From positions 496,001-560,000 of the forward strand of contig NZ_CP015225.1 of the NCBI RefSeq assembly GCF_001623525.1: DNA of 64,000 nt, read 5' to 3'. The position numbers and the translations under genes were made by a program. The notes beneath the pieces were generated by a model that made no database searches, was not told the origin of the DNA, and saw nothing but the letters and a program-made list of their open reading frames with translations. Of this stretch, positions 45,092 through 55,538 are shown one piece after another. The DNA is from Pseudomonas fluorescens (GTDB lineage Bacteria > Pseudomonadota > Gammaproteobacteria > Pseudomonadales > Pseudomonadaceae). Position 1 is the first letter of the stretch, and each line of letters begins with the position of its first letter.

Positions 45092-46021
45092 ATGACCACC
45101 CGCCGCGCCCTGGATGGCCAGGTCTGCGCCCTGATGACTGGCCTCTGTGCCATTTGGGGTTTCCAGCAAGTCGCGATCAAGGCCGGCGCCGCCGACATGG
45201 CGCCGATGCTGCAACTGGGCGTGCGCTCCGCCATCGCTGCGGTATTGGTCTGGTTGTTGGTGCTGGTGCGCGGTGAACGCCTGTCCCTGGCCGATGGCAG
45301 TTGGCGTCCGGGCATGCTGGTGGGATTGTTGTTTGCCTTGGAGTTCGTGATGGTGGGCGAAGGCCTGCGGCATACGACGGCTTCGCACATGGTGATTTTC
45401 CTTTACACCGCGCCGATGTTCGCCGCCCTCGGCTTGCACTGGAAACTGCCGAGCGAACGCCTCAAGCCGGCGCAATGGCTGGGCATTGCCGTTGCCTTCG
45501 GCGGGATCGTGGTGGCTTTCAGTGGGGGCTCGGGCGCGGCGGACGGCAGTTCGTTGCTCGGTGACGGCATGGGCTTGCTGGCCGGTGCGCTGTGGGGCGC
45601 AACCACGGTGACGGTACGCTGTTCGCGGTTGACGAATCTGCCGGCCAGCCAGACGCTGCTTTACCAACTGGTGGGCGCCGGGATGCTGCTGATCGGAATG
45701 TCGGTAGCTCTGGGGCAAACGACGATCAACCCTACGCCACAACTCATTGCCAGCATGGCGTTCCAGGTGTTGCTGGTATCCTTCGCCAGCTTCCTGATCT
45801 GGTTCTCCCTGCTGCGCCACTACCTCGCTTCGCAACTGGGTGTGCTGTCGTTCATGACGCCGCTGTTTGGCATCGGTTTTGGCGTCTGGTTGCTGGATGA
45901 GCCGCTGGAGCCGAACTTTATCGTTGGCGCGGTTCTGGTGCTGGGCGGGATCTTGCTGGTCAGCGGTTACGGATGGTTTCGCCAGCGTTGGGGGCGATGG
46001 CCGGTCTTGCGTCGAGAGTAG
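45092..46021 (+). CDS. EamA/DMT-family transporter
   Basis: A 309-residue inner-membrane protein with ten helices. Repeat one starts LMTGLCAIWGFQQVAIKAG; repeat two starts GDGMGLLAGALWGATTVTVR. The motifs HMVIFLYTAPMFAALGLHWKLPSERL and FMTPLFGIGFGVWLLDEPLEP are typical of DMT exporters. AAGGA lies 7 bases upstream of the ATG. Substrate unknown. Likely regulated by the divergent AraC protein. Confidence 0.9.
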   Translation: MTTRRALDGQVCALMTGLCAIWGFQQVAIKAGAADMAPMLQLGVRSAIAAVLVWLLVLVRGERLSLADGSWRPGMLVGLLFALEFVMVGEGLRHTTASHMVIFLYTAPMFAALGLHWKLPSERLKPAQWLGIAVAFGGIVVAFSGGSGAADGSSLLGDGMGLLAGALWGATTVTVRCSRLTNLPASQTLLYQLVGAGMLLIGMSVALGQTTINPTPQLIASMAFQVLLVSFASFLIWFSLLRHYLASQLGVLSFMTPLFGIGFGVWLLDEPLEPNFIVGAVLVLGGILLVSGYGWFRQRWGRWPVLRRE

Positions 46022-46035
46022 TGGGGGCAGATCCA

Positions 46036-46166
46036 TGTGGCGAGGGAGCTTGCTCCCGCTGGTCTGCGCAGCAGCCCCAAACCAGGCAACCCGGCCATTC
46101 AGACAGATCGCGTTTACCGGGTTGCGACTGCTGCGCAGCCGAGCGGGAGCAAGCTCCCTCGCCACA
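46036..46166. repeat. REPIN, family A
   Basis: TGTGGCGAGGGAGCTTGCTC at 46036, spacer of about 40 bases, inverted copy with GACTGCTGCGCAGC ending at 46166. Between convergent EamA and ilvE genes. Confidence 0.9.
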
Positions 46167-46196
46167 AAAGCTCCCGAGTGCTGCCGGGGGCTTGGA

Positions 46197-47216
46197 TCAA
46201 ACCTTGACGATCCAACCCGCTGGCGCTTCCACGTCACCGGTCTGCACGCCGGTCAGCTCTTTGTAGAGCTTCTGGGTGATCGGGCCGACTTCGGTTTCGC
46301 TGTGGAACACGTGCAGCTTGTCTTTGTAGCTGATGCCGCCAATCGGGGTGATCACCGCCGCGGTACCGCAGGCGCCGGCTTCCTTGAAGTCCGACAGCTT
46401 GTCGATGAACACGTCACCTTCGATCACTTCCAGGCCCAGGCGCGATTTGGCCAGTTCGATCAACGACAGGCGAGTGATGCCCGGCAGGACCGAAGGGGAG
46501 TTGGGCGTGACGAATTTGTTGTCGTGGGTGATACCGAAGAAGTTGGCCGAGCCGACTTCCTCGATTTTCGAGTGGGTCATCGGGTCCAGGTAGATGCAGT
46601 CGGCGAAATTGGCCTTTTTGGCCTGGGAACCGGGCATCAGGCTGGCGGCGTAGTTGCCACCGACCTTGGCCGCGCCGGTGCCTTGTGGGGCGGCGCGGTC
46701 GAAGCTGGAGATCAGGAAGTTGTGCGGGGTCAGGCCGCCCTTGAAGTAGGCGCCGACCGGGATGCAGAAAATCGAGAAGATGAACTCGGGTGCGGTGCGC
46801 ACGCCGATGTTGTCACCCACGCCGATCACGAACGGGCGCAGGTACAGCGCGCCGCCGGTGCCGTAAGGCGGGATGAAGCGCTCGTTGGCGCGGACCACTT
46901 GCTTGCAGGCCTCGACGAACTGCTCGGTGTCGACGTGCGGCATCAGCAGGCGGGCGCAGCTGCGCTGCATGCGGGCGGCGTTCTGGTCCGGGCGGAACAG
47001 GTTGATGGAGCCGTCCTTGCAGCGATAGGCCTTCAGGCCTTCGAAGCACTGCTGACCGTAGTGCAGGGCGGTGGAGCCCTCGCTGATGTGCAGCACATTG
47101 TCTTCGGTCAGGGTGCCCGCGTCCCAGGCACCATCGCGCCAGTGCGACAGGTAGCGCTTGTCGGTCTTGATGTAGTCAAAGCCCAGTTTGTCCCAATTGA
47201 TGCTCTCGTTACCCAT
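46197..47216 (-). CDS. ilvE: Branched-chain amino acid aminotransferase
   Basis: 339 residues from the ATG at 47216, behind GAGGG. Fold-type IV PLP enzyme that interconverts Leu, Ile and Val with their 2-oxo acids. PLP lysine in AAKVGGNYAASL near residue 184; phosphate-binding residues in EVGSANFFG and GACGTAAVITP. HYGQQCFEGLKAYR and RPFVIGVGDNIGV are subgroup marks of the longer, mammal-like BCAT2 form. The next genes on the same strand upstream degrade branched-chain keto acids, so the neighbours share substrates. Confidence 0.95.
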   Translation of the reverse strand: MGNESINWDKLGFDYIKTDKRYLSHWRDGAWDAGTLTEDNVLHISEGSTALHYGQQCFEGLKAYRCKDGSINLFRPDQNAARMQRSCARLLMPHVDTEQFVEACKQVVRANERFIPPYGTGGALYLRPFVIGVGDNIGVRTAPEFIFSIFCIPVGAYFKGGLTPHNFLISSFDRAAPQGTGAAKVGGNYAASLMPGSQAKKANFADCIYLDPMTHSKIEEVGSANFFGITHDNKFVTPNSPSVLPGITRLSLIELAKSRLGLEVIEGDVFIDKLSDFKEAGACGTAAVITPIGGISYKDKLHVFHSETEVGPITQKLYKELTGVQTGDVEAPAGWIVKV

Positions 47217-47354
47217 GACACCCTCTATTTCTTGACAGCCGTCGAAACGGTTCAAGGCTTCTGACGTTTTTTGGATGGGGACAACAATACTTCATTCCGG
47301 GGCTGTTTCGCAGCCTGCTCGATGGGTGACAGGCAGATTTTCTGCCGACTCCCC

Positions 47355-47485
47355 CGTGGCGAGGGAGCTTGCTCCCGCTCGGCTGCGAAGCAGTCGTCAC
47401 CCGGCCAACGCGGTGTGACTGACCGATCCTAGTGCTCGGATAGGGGCTGCTGCGCAGCCCAGCGGGAGCAAGCTCCCTCGCCACA
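47355..47485. repeat. REPIN, family A
   Basis: CGTGGCGAGGGAGCTTGCTC at 47355, inverted copy with GGGGCTGCTGCGCAGCCC ending at 47485. It lies between the lpdV stop and ilvE. Confidence 0.9.
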
Positions 47486-47499
47486 GGTGAAACGCATGC

Positions 47500-48885
47500 C
47501 TACAGATGCAACGCATGCCCCAACGCCCGCAACGCCGCTTCCTGCACGGCCTCACCCAGCGTCGGATGGGCGTGGATGGTGCCGGCGATGTCCTCCAGGC
47601 GCGCGCCCATCTCCAGGGATTGGCCGAAGGCGGTGGACAGCTCCGACACGCCGACGCCGACCGCTTGCCAGCCAACGATCAGGTGATTGTCCCGGCGCGC
47701 CACGACCCGGACGAAACCGCTTTTCGATTCCAGGGTCATGGCCCGACCGTTGGCGGCGAACGGGAAGCTCGACACAATGCAATCGAGCCCGGCCGCCTTG
47801 GCTTCGTCCGGCGTCTTGCCGACCACCACCAGTTCCGGATCGGTGAAGCACACCGCGGCGATGGCCGTGGGGTTGAATTCCCGATGCTGGCCGGCGATCA
47901 GCTCGGCGACCATTTCTCCCTGGGCCATGGCTCGGTGGGCGAGCATCGGTTCACCGCTCAGGTCGCCGATGGCCCAGACGTTGCGCATGCTGGTCTGGCA
48001 GCGCTGGTCGATTTTCACTGCCGCACCGTTCATCGCCAGGTTCAACGCTTCGAGATTCCAGCCCTGGGTGTTGGGTTTGCGACCCACGGCCACCAGTACC
48101 CGGTCAGTGTCCAGGTTCAGCGTGTCGCCAGCGGGGTCACGCACTTGCAAAGTGCTGGCCTGGGCATCGAACCCTTCGACGCTGTGCTTGAGGTAGAGCT
48201 TCACGCCCAATTGCTTGAGCGCTTCGTGCACCGGTTGGGTCAGTTCGCCGTCGTAGGCCGGCAGGATCCGTTCCTGGGCCTCGACCACGCTGACCTCGGC
48301 GCCGAGCTTGCGGTAGGCGATGCCCAGTTCCAGGCCGATGTAGCCACCGCCGACCACCACCAGGTGCTTGGGCACCGAGGTGGGGGCGAGGGCTTCGGTG
48401 GAGGAAATGATTGGCCCGCCCACTGGCAGCATCGGCAGGTCGACGCTTTTCGAACCGGTGGCCAGCAGCAGGTGTTCACACTGGATGCGGGTGTCACCGA
48501 CCTCGACCGTCTTGCCATCGATCACCTTGGCCCAGCCGTGAATGACCTGGACCTTGTGCTTTTTCAACAGCGCCGCGACGCCGGTGGTCAGGCGATCGAC
48601 GATGCCGTCCTTCCATTCCACACTCTTGCCGATGTCCAGGCTCGGCGCCGACACCGTGATGCCCAGGGCCGAACCCTGGCTGTGGTGCCGCGTCTGGTGG
48701 AACTGCTCGGCCACGTGAATCAAGGCCTTGGACGGGATGCAGCCGATGTTCAGGCAGGTCCCGCCCAACGCCTGGCCTTCCACCAGGATGGTCGGGATGC
48801 CCAGTTGACCGGCGCGGATTGCCGCCACATAGCCGCCGGGGCCGCCGCCGATGATCAGCAGCGTGGTGTTCAAAGTCTGTTGCAT
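47500..48885 (-). CDS. lpdV: Dihydrolipoyl dehydrogenase of the branched-chain complex (E3)
   Basis: A 461-residue FAD enzyme that reoxidises lipoyl groups of the branched-chain keto acid dehydrogenase. FAD motif [17 protein letters not shown], redox disulfide in [16 protein letters not shown] motif [17 protein letters not shown] and the His-Glu pair in [15 protein letters not shown]. Last gene of bkdA1-bkdA2-bkdB-lpdV, 3 bases after bkdB. The dedicated E3 is the Pseudomonas LPD-Val. Confidence 0.96.
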   Translation of the reverse strand: MQQTLNTTLLIIGGGPGGYVAAIRAGQLGIPTILVEGQALGGTCLNIGCIPSKALIHVAEQFHQTRHHSQGSALGITVSAPSLDIGKSVEWKDGIVDRLTTGVAALLKKHKVQVIHGWAKVIDGKTVEVGDTRIQCEHLLLATGSKSVDLPMLPVGGPIISSTEALAPTSVPKHLVVVGGGYIGLELGIAYRKLGAEVSVVEAQERILPAYDGELTQPVHEALKQLGVKLYLKHSVEGFDAQASTLQVRDPAGDTLNLDTDRVLVAVGRKPNTQGWNLEALNLAMNGAAVKIDQRCQTSMRNVWAIGDLSGEPMLAHRAMAQGEMVAELIAGQHREFNPTAIAAVCFTDPELVVVGKTPDEAKAAGLDCIVSSFPFAANGRAMTLESKSGFVRVVARRDNHLIVGWQAVGVGVSELSTAFGQSLEMGARLEDIAGTIHAHPTLGEAVQEAALRALGHALHL

Positions 48886-48888
48886 GCC

Positions 48889-50160
48889 TTACTCCACAAA
48901 CAGCGTTGCGGGTTGTTCGAGCAGGCCACGCAGGGCCTGGATGAATTGCGCCGCGTCCATGCCGTCGACCACCCGGTGATCGAAGGAACTGGAGAGGTTC
49001 ATCATCTTGCGGATCACGATCTGCCCCTTGATCACCACCGGCCGTTCGACGATTTTGTTCACCCCGACAATGGCTACTTCCGGCAGGTTCAGCACCGGCG
49101 TGCTGACGATGCCGCCCAATGCCCCAAGGCTGGTCAGGGTGATGGTCGAACCGGACAGCTCATCGCGACTGGCCTTGCCCGTGCGGGCCGCCGTTGCCAG
49201 GCGCGAAATTTCCGCCGCGTTGTCCCACAGGCTGCGGGCTTCGGCGTGGCGCACCACCGGCACCATCAGGCCAACGTCGCTCTGGGTCGCGACGCCCACG
49301 TGCACCGCGCCTGAGCGGTGGATGACCTGGGCTTCGTCGTCGTAGCGGGCGTTCATTTGCGGAAAATCGCGCAGGGCCACGACCAACGCACGAACCAGGA
49401 ACGGCAGCAAGGTCAGCTTGCCGCGACTGGCGCCGTGTTTTTCATTCAGATGCACCCGCAGCTCTTCCAGGGCCGTGATGTCGATTTCCTCGACGTAGCT
49501 GAAATGCGCGGCGCGTTGAGTCGCCTCCTGCATGCGCTGGGCGATCTTGCGGCGCATGCCGATCACCGGGATCTGTTGCTCATCGTGGCGCTCGGCATAG
49601 CCCGAACCGCCCTTGGCCTGGACCGACGGACCTTGGGCCAGATAGGCCTCGAGGTCTTCGTGCAGGACCCGCCCGGCCGGGCCGCTGCCCTGGACCAGGC
49701 GCAATTGAATGCCCAGGTCCAGCGCGTGTTTGCGCACGGCCGGCGACGCCAGTGGACGCTCGTCGGGATCGCGGGCCACAGGCGCTTGCGGGGCGCAGCG
49801 CGGCGCGGCGGTTTTTTCCAGTACCGGTTCAGGTGTCGCCACGGGTGCCGGCTTCGGTGCCTGCGCAGCCGGCGTTGGCGTTGGCGCCTGTTGGGCCGAT
49901 TCTTTCAGGTTACCCGCACCTTCGACTTCAATGCGGATCAGTTCGCTGCCCACTGCCATGACTTCACCGGGCTCGCCACCCAGAGCGATGACCCGGCCAT
50001 GCACCGGTGAGGGGATGTCGACCATGGCCTTGTCGGTCATGACATCGGCCAGTACCTGGTCTTCGACCACCATGTCGCCGACCTTGACGTGCCACACCGA
50101 CAGTTCAACTTCCGCGATGCCTTCGCCGATGTCCGGCATCTTGATAACGTGCGTGCCCAT
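48889..50160 (-). CDS. bkdB: Branched-chain keto acid dehydrogenase E2 (lipoamide acyltransferase)
   Basis: 423 residues. An N-terminal lipoyl domain has the lipoylated Lys in ADVMTDKAMVDIPSP near residue 43. An Ala/Pro-rich linker follows (QQAPTPTPAAQAPKPAPVATP). The peripheral E1/E3-binding domain is SPAVRKHALDLGIQLRLVQGSG. The catalytic acyltransferase domain has the SSSFDHRVVDGMDAAQF active site near the end. Abuts bkdA2 without a gap. Core of the complex that turns branched-chain 2-oxo acids into acyl-CoAs. Confidence 0.96.
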   Translation of the reverse strand: MGTHVIKMPDIGEGIAEVELSVWHVKVGDMVVEDQVLADVMTDKAMVDIPSPVHGRVIALGGEPGEVMAVGSELIRIEVEGAGNLKESAQQAPTPTPAAQAPKPAPVATPEPVLEKTAAPRCAPQAPVARDPDERPLASPAVRKHALDLGIQLRLVQGSGPAGRVLHEDLEAYLAQGPSVQAKGGSGYAERHDEQQIPVIGMRRKIAQRMQEATQRAAHFSYVEEIDITALEELRVHLNEKHGASRGKLTLLPFLVRALVVALRDFPQMNARYDDEAQVIHRSGAVHVGVATQSDVGLMVPVVRHAEARSLWDNAAEISRLATAARTGKASRDELSGSTITLTSLGALGGIVSTPVLNLPEVAIVGVNKIVERPVVIKGQIVIRKMMNLSSSFDHRVVDGMDAAQFIQALRGLLEQPATLFVE

Positions 50161-51219
50161 TCAGACCTCCATGACCCGTTTCAACGCCGCGCCCACACGG
50201 GACGGCCCTGGGAAATACGCCCATTCTTGCGCGTGCGGGTAGGGGGTGTCCCAACCGGTGACACGCTCGATAGGCGCTTCCAGGTGGTGGAAGCAGTGTT
50301 CTTGCACCAACGCCACCAGCTCGGCGCCGAAACCGCAGGTGCGGGTGGCTTCGTGGACGACCACACAACGGCCGGTCTTCTTCACGGATTTGACGATGGT
50401 CTCAAGGTCCAGCGGCCAGAGGCTGCGCAGGTCGATGACTTCGGCGTCGATGCCGGTCTCTTCGGCAGCCACTTGGGAGACATAGACCGTGGTGCCGTAG
50501 GTGAGAACCGTCACGTCCTTGCCCGGACGGGTGATGGCGGCGACGTCCAGCGGCACGGTGTAGTAACCGTCTGGCACTTGGGCCGAGGGGTGTTTCGACC
50601 ACGGCGTTACCGGGCGGTCGTGGTGGCCGTCGAACGGGCCGTTATACAGGCGCTTGGGTTCGAGGAAGATCACCGGGTCATCGTTTTCGATGGAGGCAAT
50701 CAGCAGGCCCTTGGCGTCGTAGGGGTTCGAAGGCATGACGGTGCGCAGGCCGCAGACCTGGGTGAACATCGCTTCGATGCTCTGGCTGTGGGTCTGGCCG
50801 CCATAGATGCCGCCGCCGCAAGGCATGCGCAGGGTCATCGGTGCGGTGAACTCGCCGGCCGAGCGATAGCGCAGGCGCGCCGCCTCGGAAATGATCTGGT
50901 CCGACGCCGGGTAGACGTAGTCGGCGAACTGGATCTCGGCGACGGGCCGCAGGCCGTAGGCGCCCATGCCCACCGCCACGCCGACGATGCCGCTTTCGGA
51001 AATCGGTGCGTCGAACACCCGCGAGGTGCCGTACTTGTTCTGCAGGCCTTCGGTGCAGCGGAACACGCCGCCGAAGTAACCCACGTCCTGGCCGAACACC
51101 ACGACGTTGTCGTCGCGTTCGAGCATCACGTCCATGGCCGAGCGCAGGGCCTGGATCATGGTCATGGTGGTAGTGGTCATGGCGGTATCCAGCGCAATAT
51201 TGGTGTTGTGATCGTTCAT
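50161..51219 (-). CDS. bkdA2: Branched-chain keto acid dehydrogenase E1 beta
   Basis: A 352-residue beta subunit of the thiamine-diphosphate E1. Marks: MTMIQALRSAMDVMLERDDNVVVFGQDVGYFGGVF near residue 20, FDAPISESGIVGVAVGMGAYG with the catalytic Glu, and DAEVIDLRSLWPLDLETI. Starts 1 base after bkdA1 ends. Cytosolic, part of the isobutyryl/isovaleryl-CoA forming complex. Confidence 0.96.
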   Translation of the reverse strand: MNDHNTNIALDTAMTTTTMTMIQALRSAMDVMLERDDNVVVFGQDVGYFGGVFRCTEGLQNKYGTSRVFDAPISESGIVGVAVGMGAYGLRPVAEIQFADYVYPASDQIISEAARLRYRSAGEFTAPMTLRMPCGGGIYGGQTHSQSIEAMFTQVCGLRTVMPSNPYDAKGLLIASIENDDPVIFLEPKRLYNGPFDGHHDRPVTPWSKHPSAQVPDGYYTVPLDVAAITRPGKDVTVLTYGTTVYVSQVAAEETGIDAEVIDLRSLWPLDLETIVKSVKKTGRCVVVHEATRTCGFGAELVALVQEHCFHHLEAPIERVTGWDTPYPHAQEWAYFPGPSRVGAALKRVMEV

Positions 51220-51220
51220 C

Positions 51221-52648
<1,428 letters not shown>

Positions 52649-53137
52649 ATGCGTAAATTGGATCGCACCGACATCGGCATTCTGAACAGCCTTCAGGAAA
52701 ACGCCCGCATCACCAACGCCGATCTCGCCCGTTCGGTCAATCTGTCGCCCACTCCGTGCTTCAACCGTGTCCGGGCCATGGAGGAGTTGGGGGTGATCCG
52801 CGAGCAAGTCACCTTGCTTGATGCCGATATGTTGGGTTTGCACGTGAACGTGTTCATCCACGTCAGCCTGGAGAAACAGGTGGAAGAGGCGCTACAGCAT
52901 TTTGAAGAGGCGATCTCCGACCGACCGGAAGTGATGGAGTGCTACCTGATGGCAGGCGATCCGGATTACCTGATCCGTGTGCTGGTGCCGACCATCCAGT
53001 CGCTGGAGCGCTTCATGATGGACTTCCTGACCAAGGTCCCGGGCGTGGCGAACATCCGCTCCAGCTTTGCCCTCAAGCAAGTGCGCTACAAGACTGCGCT
53101 ACCGTTGCCGGCCAATGGGTTGACCTTGGGGACCTGA
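52649..53137 (+). CDS. bkdR: Lrp/AsnC-family activator of the bkd operon
   Basis: A 162-residue regulator. N-terminal [52 protein letters not shown]-terminal RAM (AsnC ligand-binding) domain with [22 protein letters not shown]. It senses branched-chain amino acids and activates bkdA1A2B-lpdV, and may repress itself. Position directly divergent from bkdA1 is the conserved arrangement. Confidence 0.95.
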   Translation: MRKLDRTDIGILNSLQENARITNADLARSVNLSPTPCFNRVRAMEELGVIREQVTLLDADMLGLHVNVFIHVSLEKQVEEALQHFEEAISDRPEVMECYLMAGDPDYLIRVLVPTIQSLERFMMDFLTKVPGVANIRSSFALKQVRYKTALPLPANGLTLGT

Positions 53138-53156
53138 AGATCAAATGGTTTTTGAG

Positions 53157-53283
53157 GGCCGCTTCGCGGCCCAGCGGGAGCAAGCTCCCTCGCCACGGGG
53201 ATGGGTGGCTGGCGAGCCGGTAGCCATCAAGCACCGTCCTGTGGCGAGGGAGCTTGCTCCCGCTGGGCTGCGCAGCAGCCCCA
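53157..53283. repeat. Family A REP pair in reversed (back-to-back) order
   Basis: The inverted-type copy comes first (CCGCTTCGCGGCCCAGCGGG to CGCCACG, 53157-53197) and the direct-type copy second (TGTGGCGAGGGAGCTTGCTC, from 53240). Most pairs in this window have the opposite order. Confidence 0.88.
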
Positions 53284-53288
53284 AGCTT

Positions 53289-54152
53289 CTAAAGCTGATT
53301 GATCGGAATCTTCAGGTAGGTCACGCCATTGTCCTCGGCCGGCGGCAGGTGGCCGGCCCGCACATTGACCTGGATTGCCGGCAACAGCAGCGTCGGCATG
53401 CCCAGCGTCTTGTCGCGCTGGGTACGCATGGCCACGAACGTGGCTTCATCGATCCCATCGCGCACATGAATGTTGTGCTGGCGTTGTTCACCCACGGTGC
53501 TCACGCAATGGGGCTCGCGCTCATCCGGTGGATAGTCGTGGCACACATAGAGCCGCACGCTGGCGGGGAAGGCCAGCAATTTGTGAATCGAGGCGTAGAG
53601 TTGATGGGCGTTGCCGCCGGGAAAGTCGCAGCGGGCGGTGCCCACGTCCGGCATGAACAGCGTGTCGCCCACCAGGATCGCATCGCCGTCGATCAGGTAG
53701 GCCATGTCCGCCGGAGTGTGGCCGGGCACATGCAATGCGGTGGCCTTGAGGTTGCCAATGAAAAAGGACTCGTCGTCGGCGAACAGGTGATCGAATTGCG
53801 AGCCATCCACCGCGAATTGCGGTTCGAGGTTGAACAACGCCTTGAAGACGCTCTGGACCTGGTGAATGGACTGGCCGATGGCGATCTTGCCGCCCAGCGC
53901 TTGGCGCAGGTAAGGCGCGGCGGACAAATGATCGGCGTGGGCGTGGGTTTCCAGTAGCCATTGCACGGTCAATCGGTGTTCGCCCACGAAGGCAATCACC
54001 CGGTCAGCCTGTTCGGTGCCGGTGCGTCCCGAAGTCGGGTCGTAGTCGAGCACCGGGTCGACCACTGCGCATGGCCCACCGTCGTGCTCGAAAATGACGT
54101 AGGTGTAGGTCTTTGAGGCAGGGTCGAGAAAGCTTTGGATCTGCGCGGGCAT
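53289..54152 (-). CDS. MBL-fold metallo-hydrolase (persulfide dioxygenase/glyoxalase II-like)
   Basis: 287 residues from the ATG at 54152. The metal motif HAHADH is in LLETHAHADHLSAAPYL. Further ligands: His in HVPGHTPADMAYL, Asp in ILVGDTLFMPDVGTARCDFPGG and His in YVCHDYPPDE. The pattern (DTLF..D.GTARCDF) is that of the ETHE1/Blh-like subgroup, often non-haem iron persulfide dioxygenases in sulfide metabolism. No rhodanese or sulfide reductase is adjacent, so substrate is uncertain. Confidence 0.85.
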   Translation of the reverse strand: MPAQIQSFLDPASKTYTYVIFEHDGGPCAVVDPVLDYDPTSGRTGTEQADRVIAFVGEHRLTVQWLLETHAHADHLSAAPYLRQALGGKIAIGQSIHQVQSVFKALFNLEPQFAVDGSQFDHLFADDESFFIGNLKATALHVPGHTPADMAYLIDGDAILVGDTLFMPDVGTARCDFPGGNAHQLYASIHKLLAFPASVRLYVCHDYPPDEREPHCVSTVGEQRQHNIHVRDGIDEATFVAMRTQRDKTLGMPTLLLPAIQVNVRAGHLPPAEDNGVTYLKIPINQL

Positions 54153-54185
54153 GACAGCGAACCTGTGCGGGAAGAACGCATGAAA

Positions 54186-54229
54186 GGGGCTGCAGCGCAG
54201 CCCAGCGGGAGCAAGCGCCCTCGCCACAC
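54186..54229. repeat. Single family A REP (inverted, one mismatch in the core)
   Basis: GGGGCTGCAGCGCAGCCC followed by AGCGGGAGCAAGCGCCCTCG. Core T to G change (AAGCGCC in place of AAGCTCC). Upstream of the MBL-fold gene. Confidence 0.85.
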
Positions 54230-54355
54230 ACCCATCTAAAATAGCGTGTTGCAACGCTTGGGACTTACACCCTACGGTCCGCAGCTTAGTGAGGGCCAAG
54301 GCGTCCTGCAAATGCGATCGCACCTGCCAACAGGAACCGCGATTACCATGGCCCC

Positions 54356-54468
54356 TGTGGCGAGGGAGCTTGCTCCCGCTGGACTGCGAAGCAGGCCCAA
54401 GTTCTTTGTTTTAGCACAAATTTTTGGGGCGGCTTCGCCACCCAGCGGGAGCAAGCTCCCTCGCCACA
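54356..54468. repeat. REPIN copy 1 of a 113-bp near-identical set
   Basis: TGTGGCGAGGGAGCTTGCTC to CTCCCTCGCCACA, including the spacer AAGTTCTTTGTTTTAGCAC. It differs from the copy at 61988 by one base in the spacer (T for C). Confidence 0.95.
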
Positions 54469-54472
54469 GGTG

Positions 54473-55342
54473 TTACAGCAACCTGCATTGCATCGAAAAC
54501 CCCAGCGCCACCGATTGCCCTCGCTCCAGCAAGCGCAACCCCGGTCGCCCCGGCAGGTGGTGGGCGTTGACCGGATGGCTGACCGGTTCGATGCAAAAGA
54601 AATCCAGGCCCACGGGGCAGTAGAGCAGGAAGTAATCGCAGCCGCTGGCCCGGCATTCTAGCTCATAACCTAGGTCCGGCTGCTGGATCAGGCATTGCCC
54701 GTCCCAGCCACCGAAGCCGTTGTCGACAAGCGTGTCCGGCAGTAAACGGAGCGTCTGGAAATCCCAGTGTTCAGGAATGTGGGTCAGTTCCGTGGGCAGT
54801 TTCGTGGCATCGCACATCCAGACCTCGCTGGCGCGGGTTTGCAGGCGCGTGGCGGCGGTGCGTGGAAAGTACGGATGCAAGCCCAGCCCGTGCCACGCGG
54901 CCTGTTCGGCCATGTGGGTGACGTGCATTGCGAGCTGCAACTGGCCGCCGCTCAGACCGATCCGCAGGCTAGCGCGGTAGGTGAACGGCTGTTGGCTGTC
55001 GAGTTGCAGCAACGCTTCCTGGGCACTGTGCTCGATCACCTGCCACGCTTGTTGCCACGCACTGCCATGGATCGGAAACGGATCGTTGGGGCTGTTGGCG
55101 TCCAGGGCCAGCCAGCCGCCGGGACAGTCGAAGCCGCCGTGGGCGATCCGGTTTGACCAGGGAATCAACGGGAAGCCGCCGAGCTTGCCAGGCAGGCCGT
55201 TTTCCAACGCGTGGGGCGCTGGCGGGCGCAGTAGCGGGGCGCCGTTACTGCGCAACGTCCAGTCGACCAGGCTGGCGCCCAGATGCGGGGCCAGGGTGAG
55301 ACGAGTCAGTTCGTCTTCGAGGTGGAGAAGGGGTGGCGTCAT
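54473..55342 (-). CDS. Aldose 1-epimerase (mutarotase)
   Basis: 289 residues from the ATG at 55342 (MTPPLLHLEDELTRLTLAPH). A galactose-mutarotase-like beta-sandwich: GASLVDWTLRSNGAPLLRP, WSNRIAHGGF, PIHGSAWQQAWQV with the catalytic-type His, GLGLHPYFPR with the second His, and FFCIEPVSHPVNAHH with the Glu. It interconverts sugar anomers. It lies downstream of and co-directional with the hexuronate cluster, separated by a REPIN, and would suit uronate supply to Udh, but its true substrate is not known. Confidence 0.85.
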   Translation of the reverse strand: MTPPLLHLEDELTRLTLAPHLGASLVDWTLRSNGAPLLRPPAPHALENGLPGKLGGFPLIPWSNRIAHGGFDCPGGWLALDANSPNDPFPIHGSAWQQAWQVIEHSAQEALLQLDSQQPFTYRASLRIGLSGGQLQLAMHVTHMAEQAAWHGLGLHPYFPRTAATRLQTRASEVWMCDATKLPTELTHIPEHWDFQTLRLLPDTLVDNGFGGWDGQCLIQQPDLGYELECRASGCDYFLLYCPVGLDFFCIEPVSHPVNAHHLPGRPGLRLLERGQSVALGFSMQCRLL

Positions 55343-55402
55343 GGTGGTTGTCTGCTGGATTGAAAAGCAGTGAGGGGAATGCAGATTTTGTGTGGACGCT
55401 GT

Positions 55403-55515
55403 TGTGGCGAGGGAGCTTGCTCCCGCTGGACTGCGAAGCAGGCCCAAGTTCTTTGTTTCAGCACAAATTTTTGGGGCGGCTTCGCCACCCAGCGGGAGCA
55501 AGCTCCCTCGGCACA
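55403..55515. repeat. REPIN copy 2 of the 113-bp near-identical set
   Basis: Same 113 bp as the copy at 61988 except one base near the right end (CTCGGCACA for CTCGCCACA). Between dctM and the mutarotase gene. Confidence 0.95.
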
Positions 55516-55538
55516 AGGGGGCTTGCTGGTTGATGGGA

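Noticed and set aside
47506..49314. 602-codon plus-strand frame
   Set aside because: Antisense to lpdV and bkdB, which have clear motifs; a composition artefact.
54186..55515. Cluster of regularly recurring palindromes that could suggest a CRISPR array
   Set aside because: The units are REP palindromes in inverted pairs with irregular spacing, and no cas genes are present.
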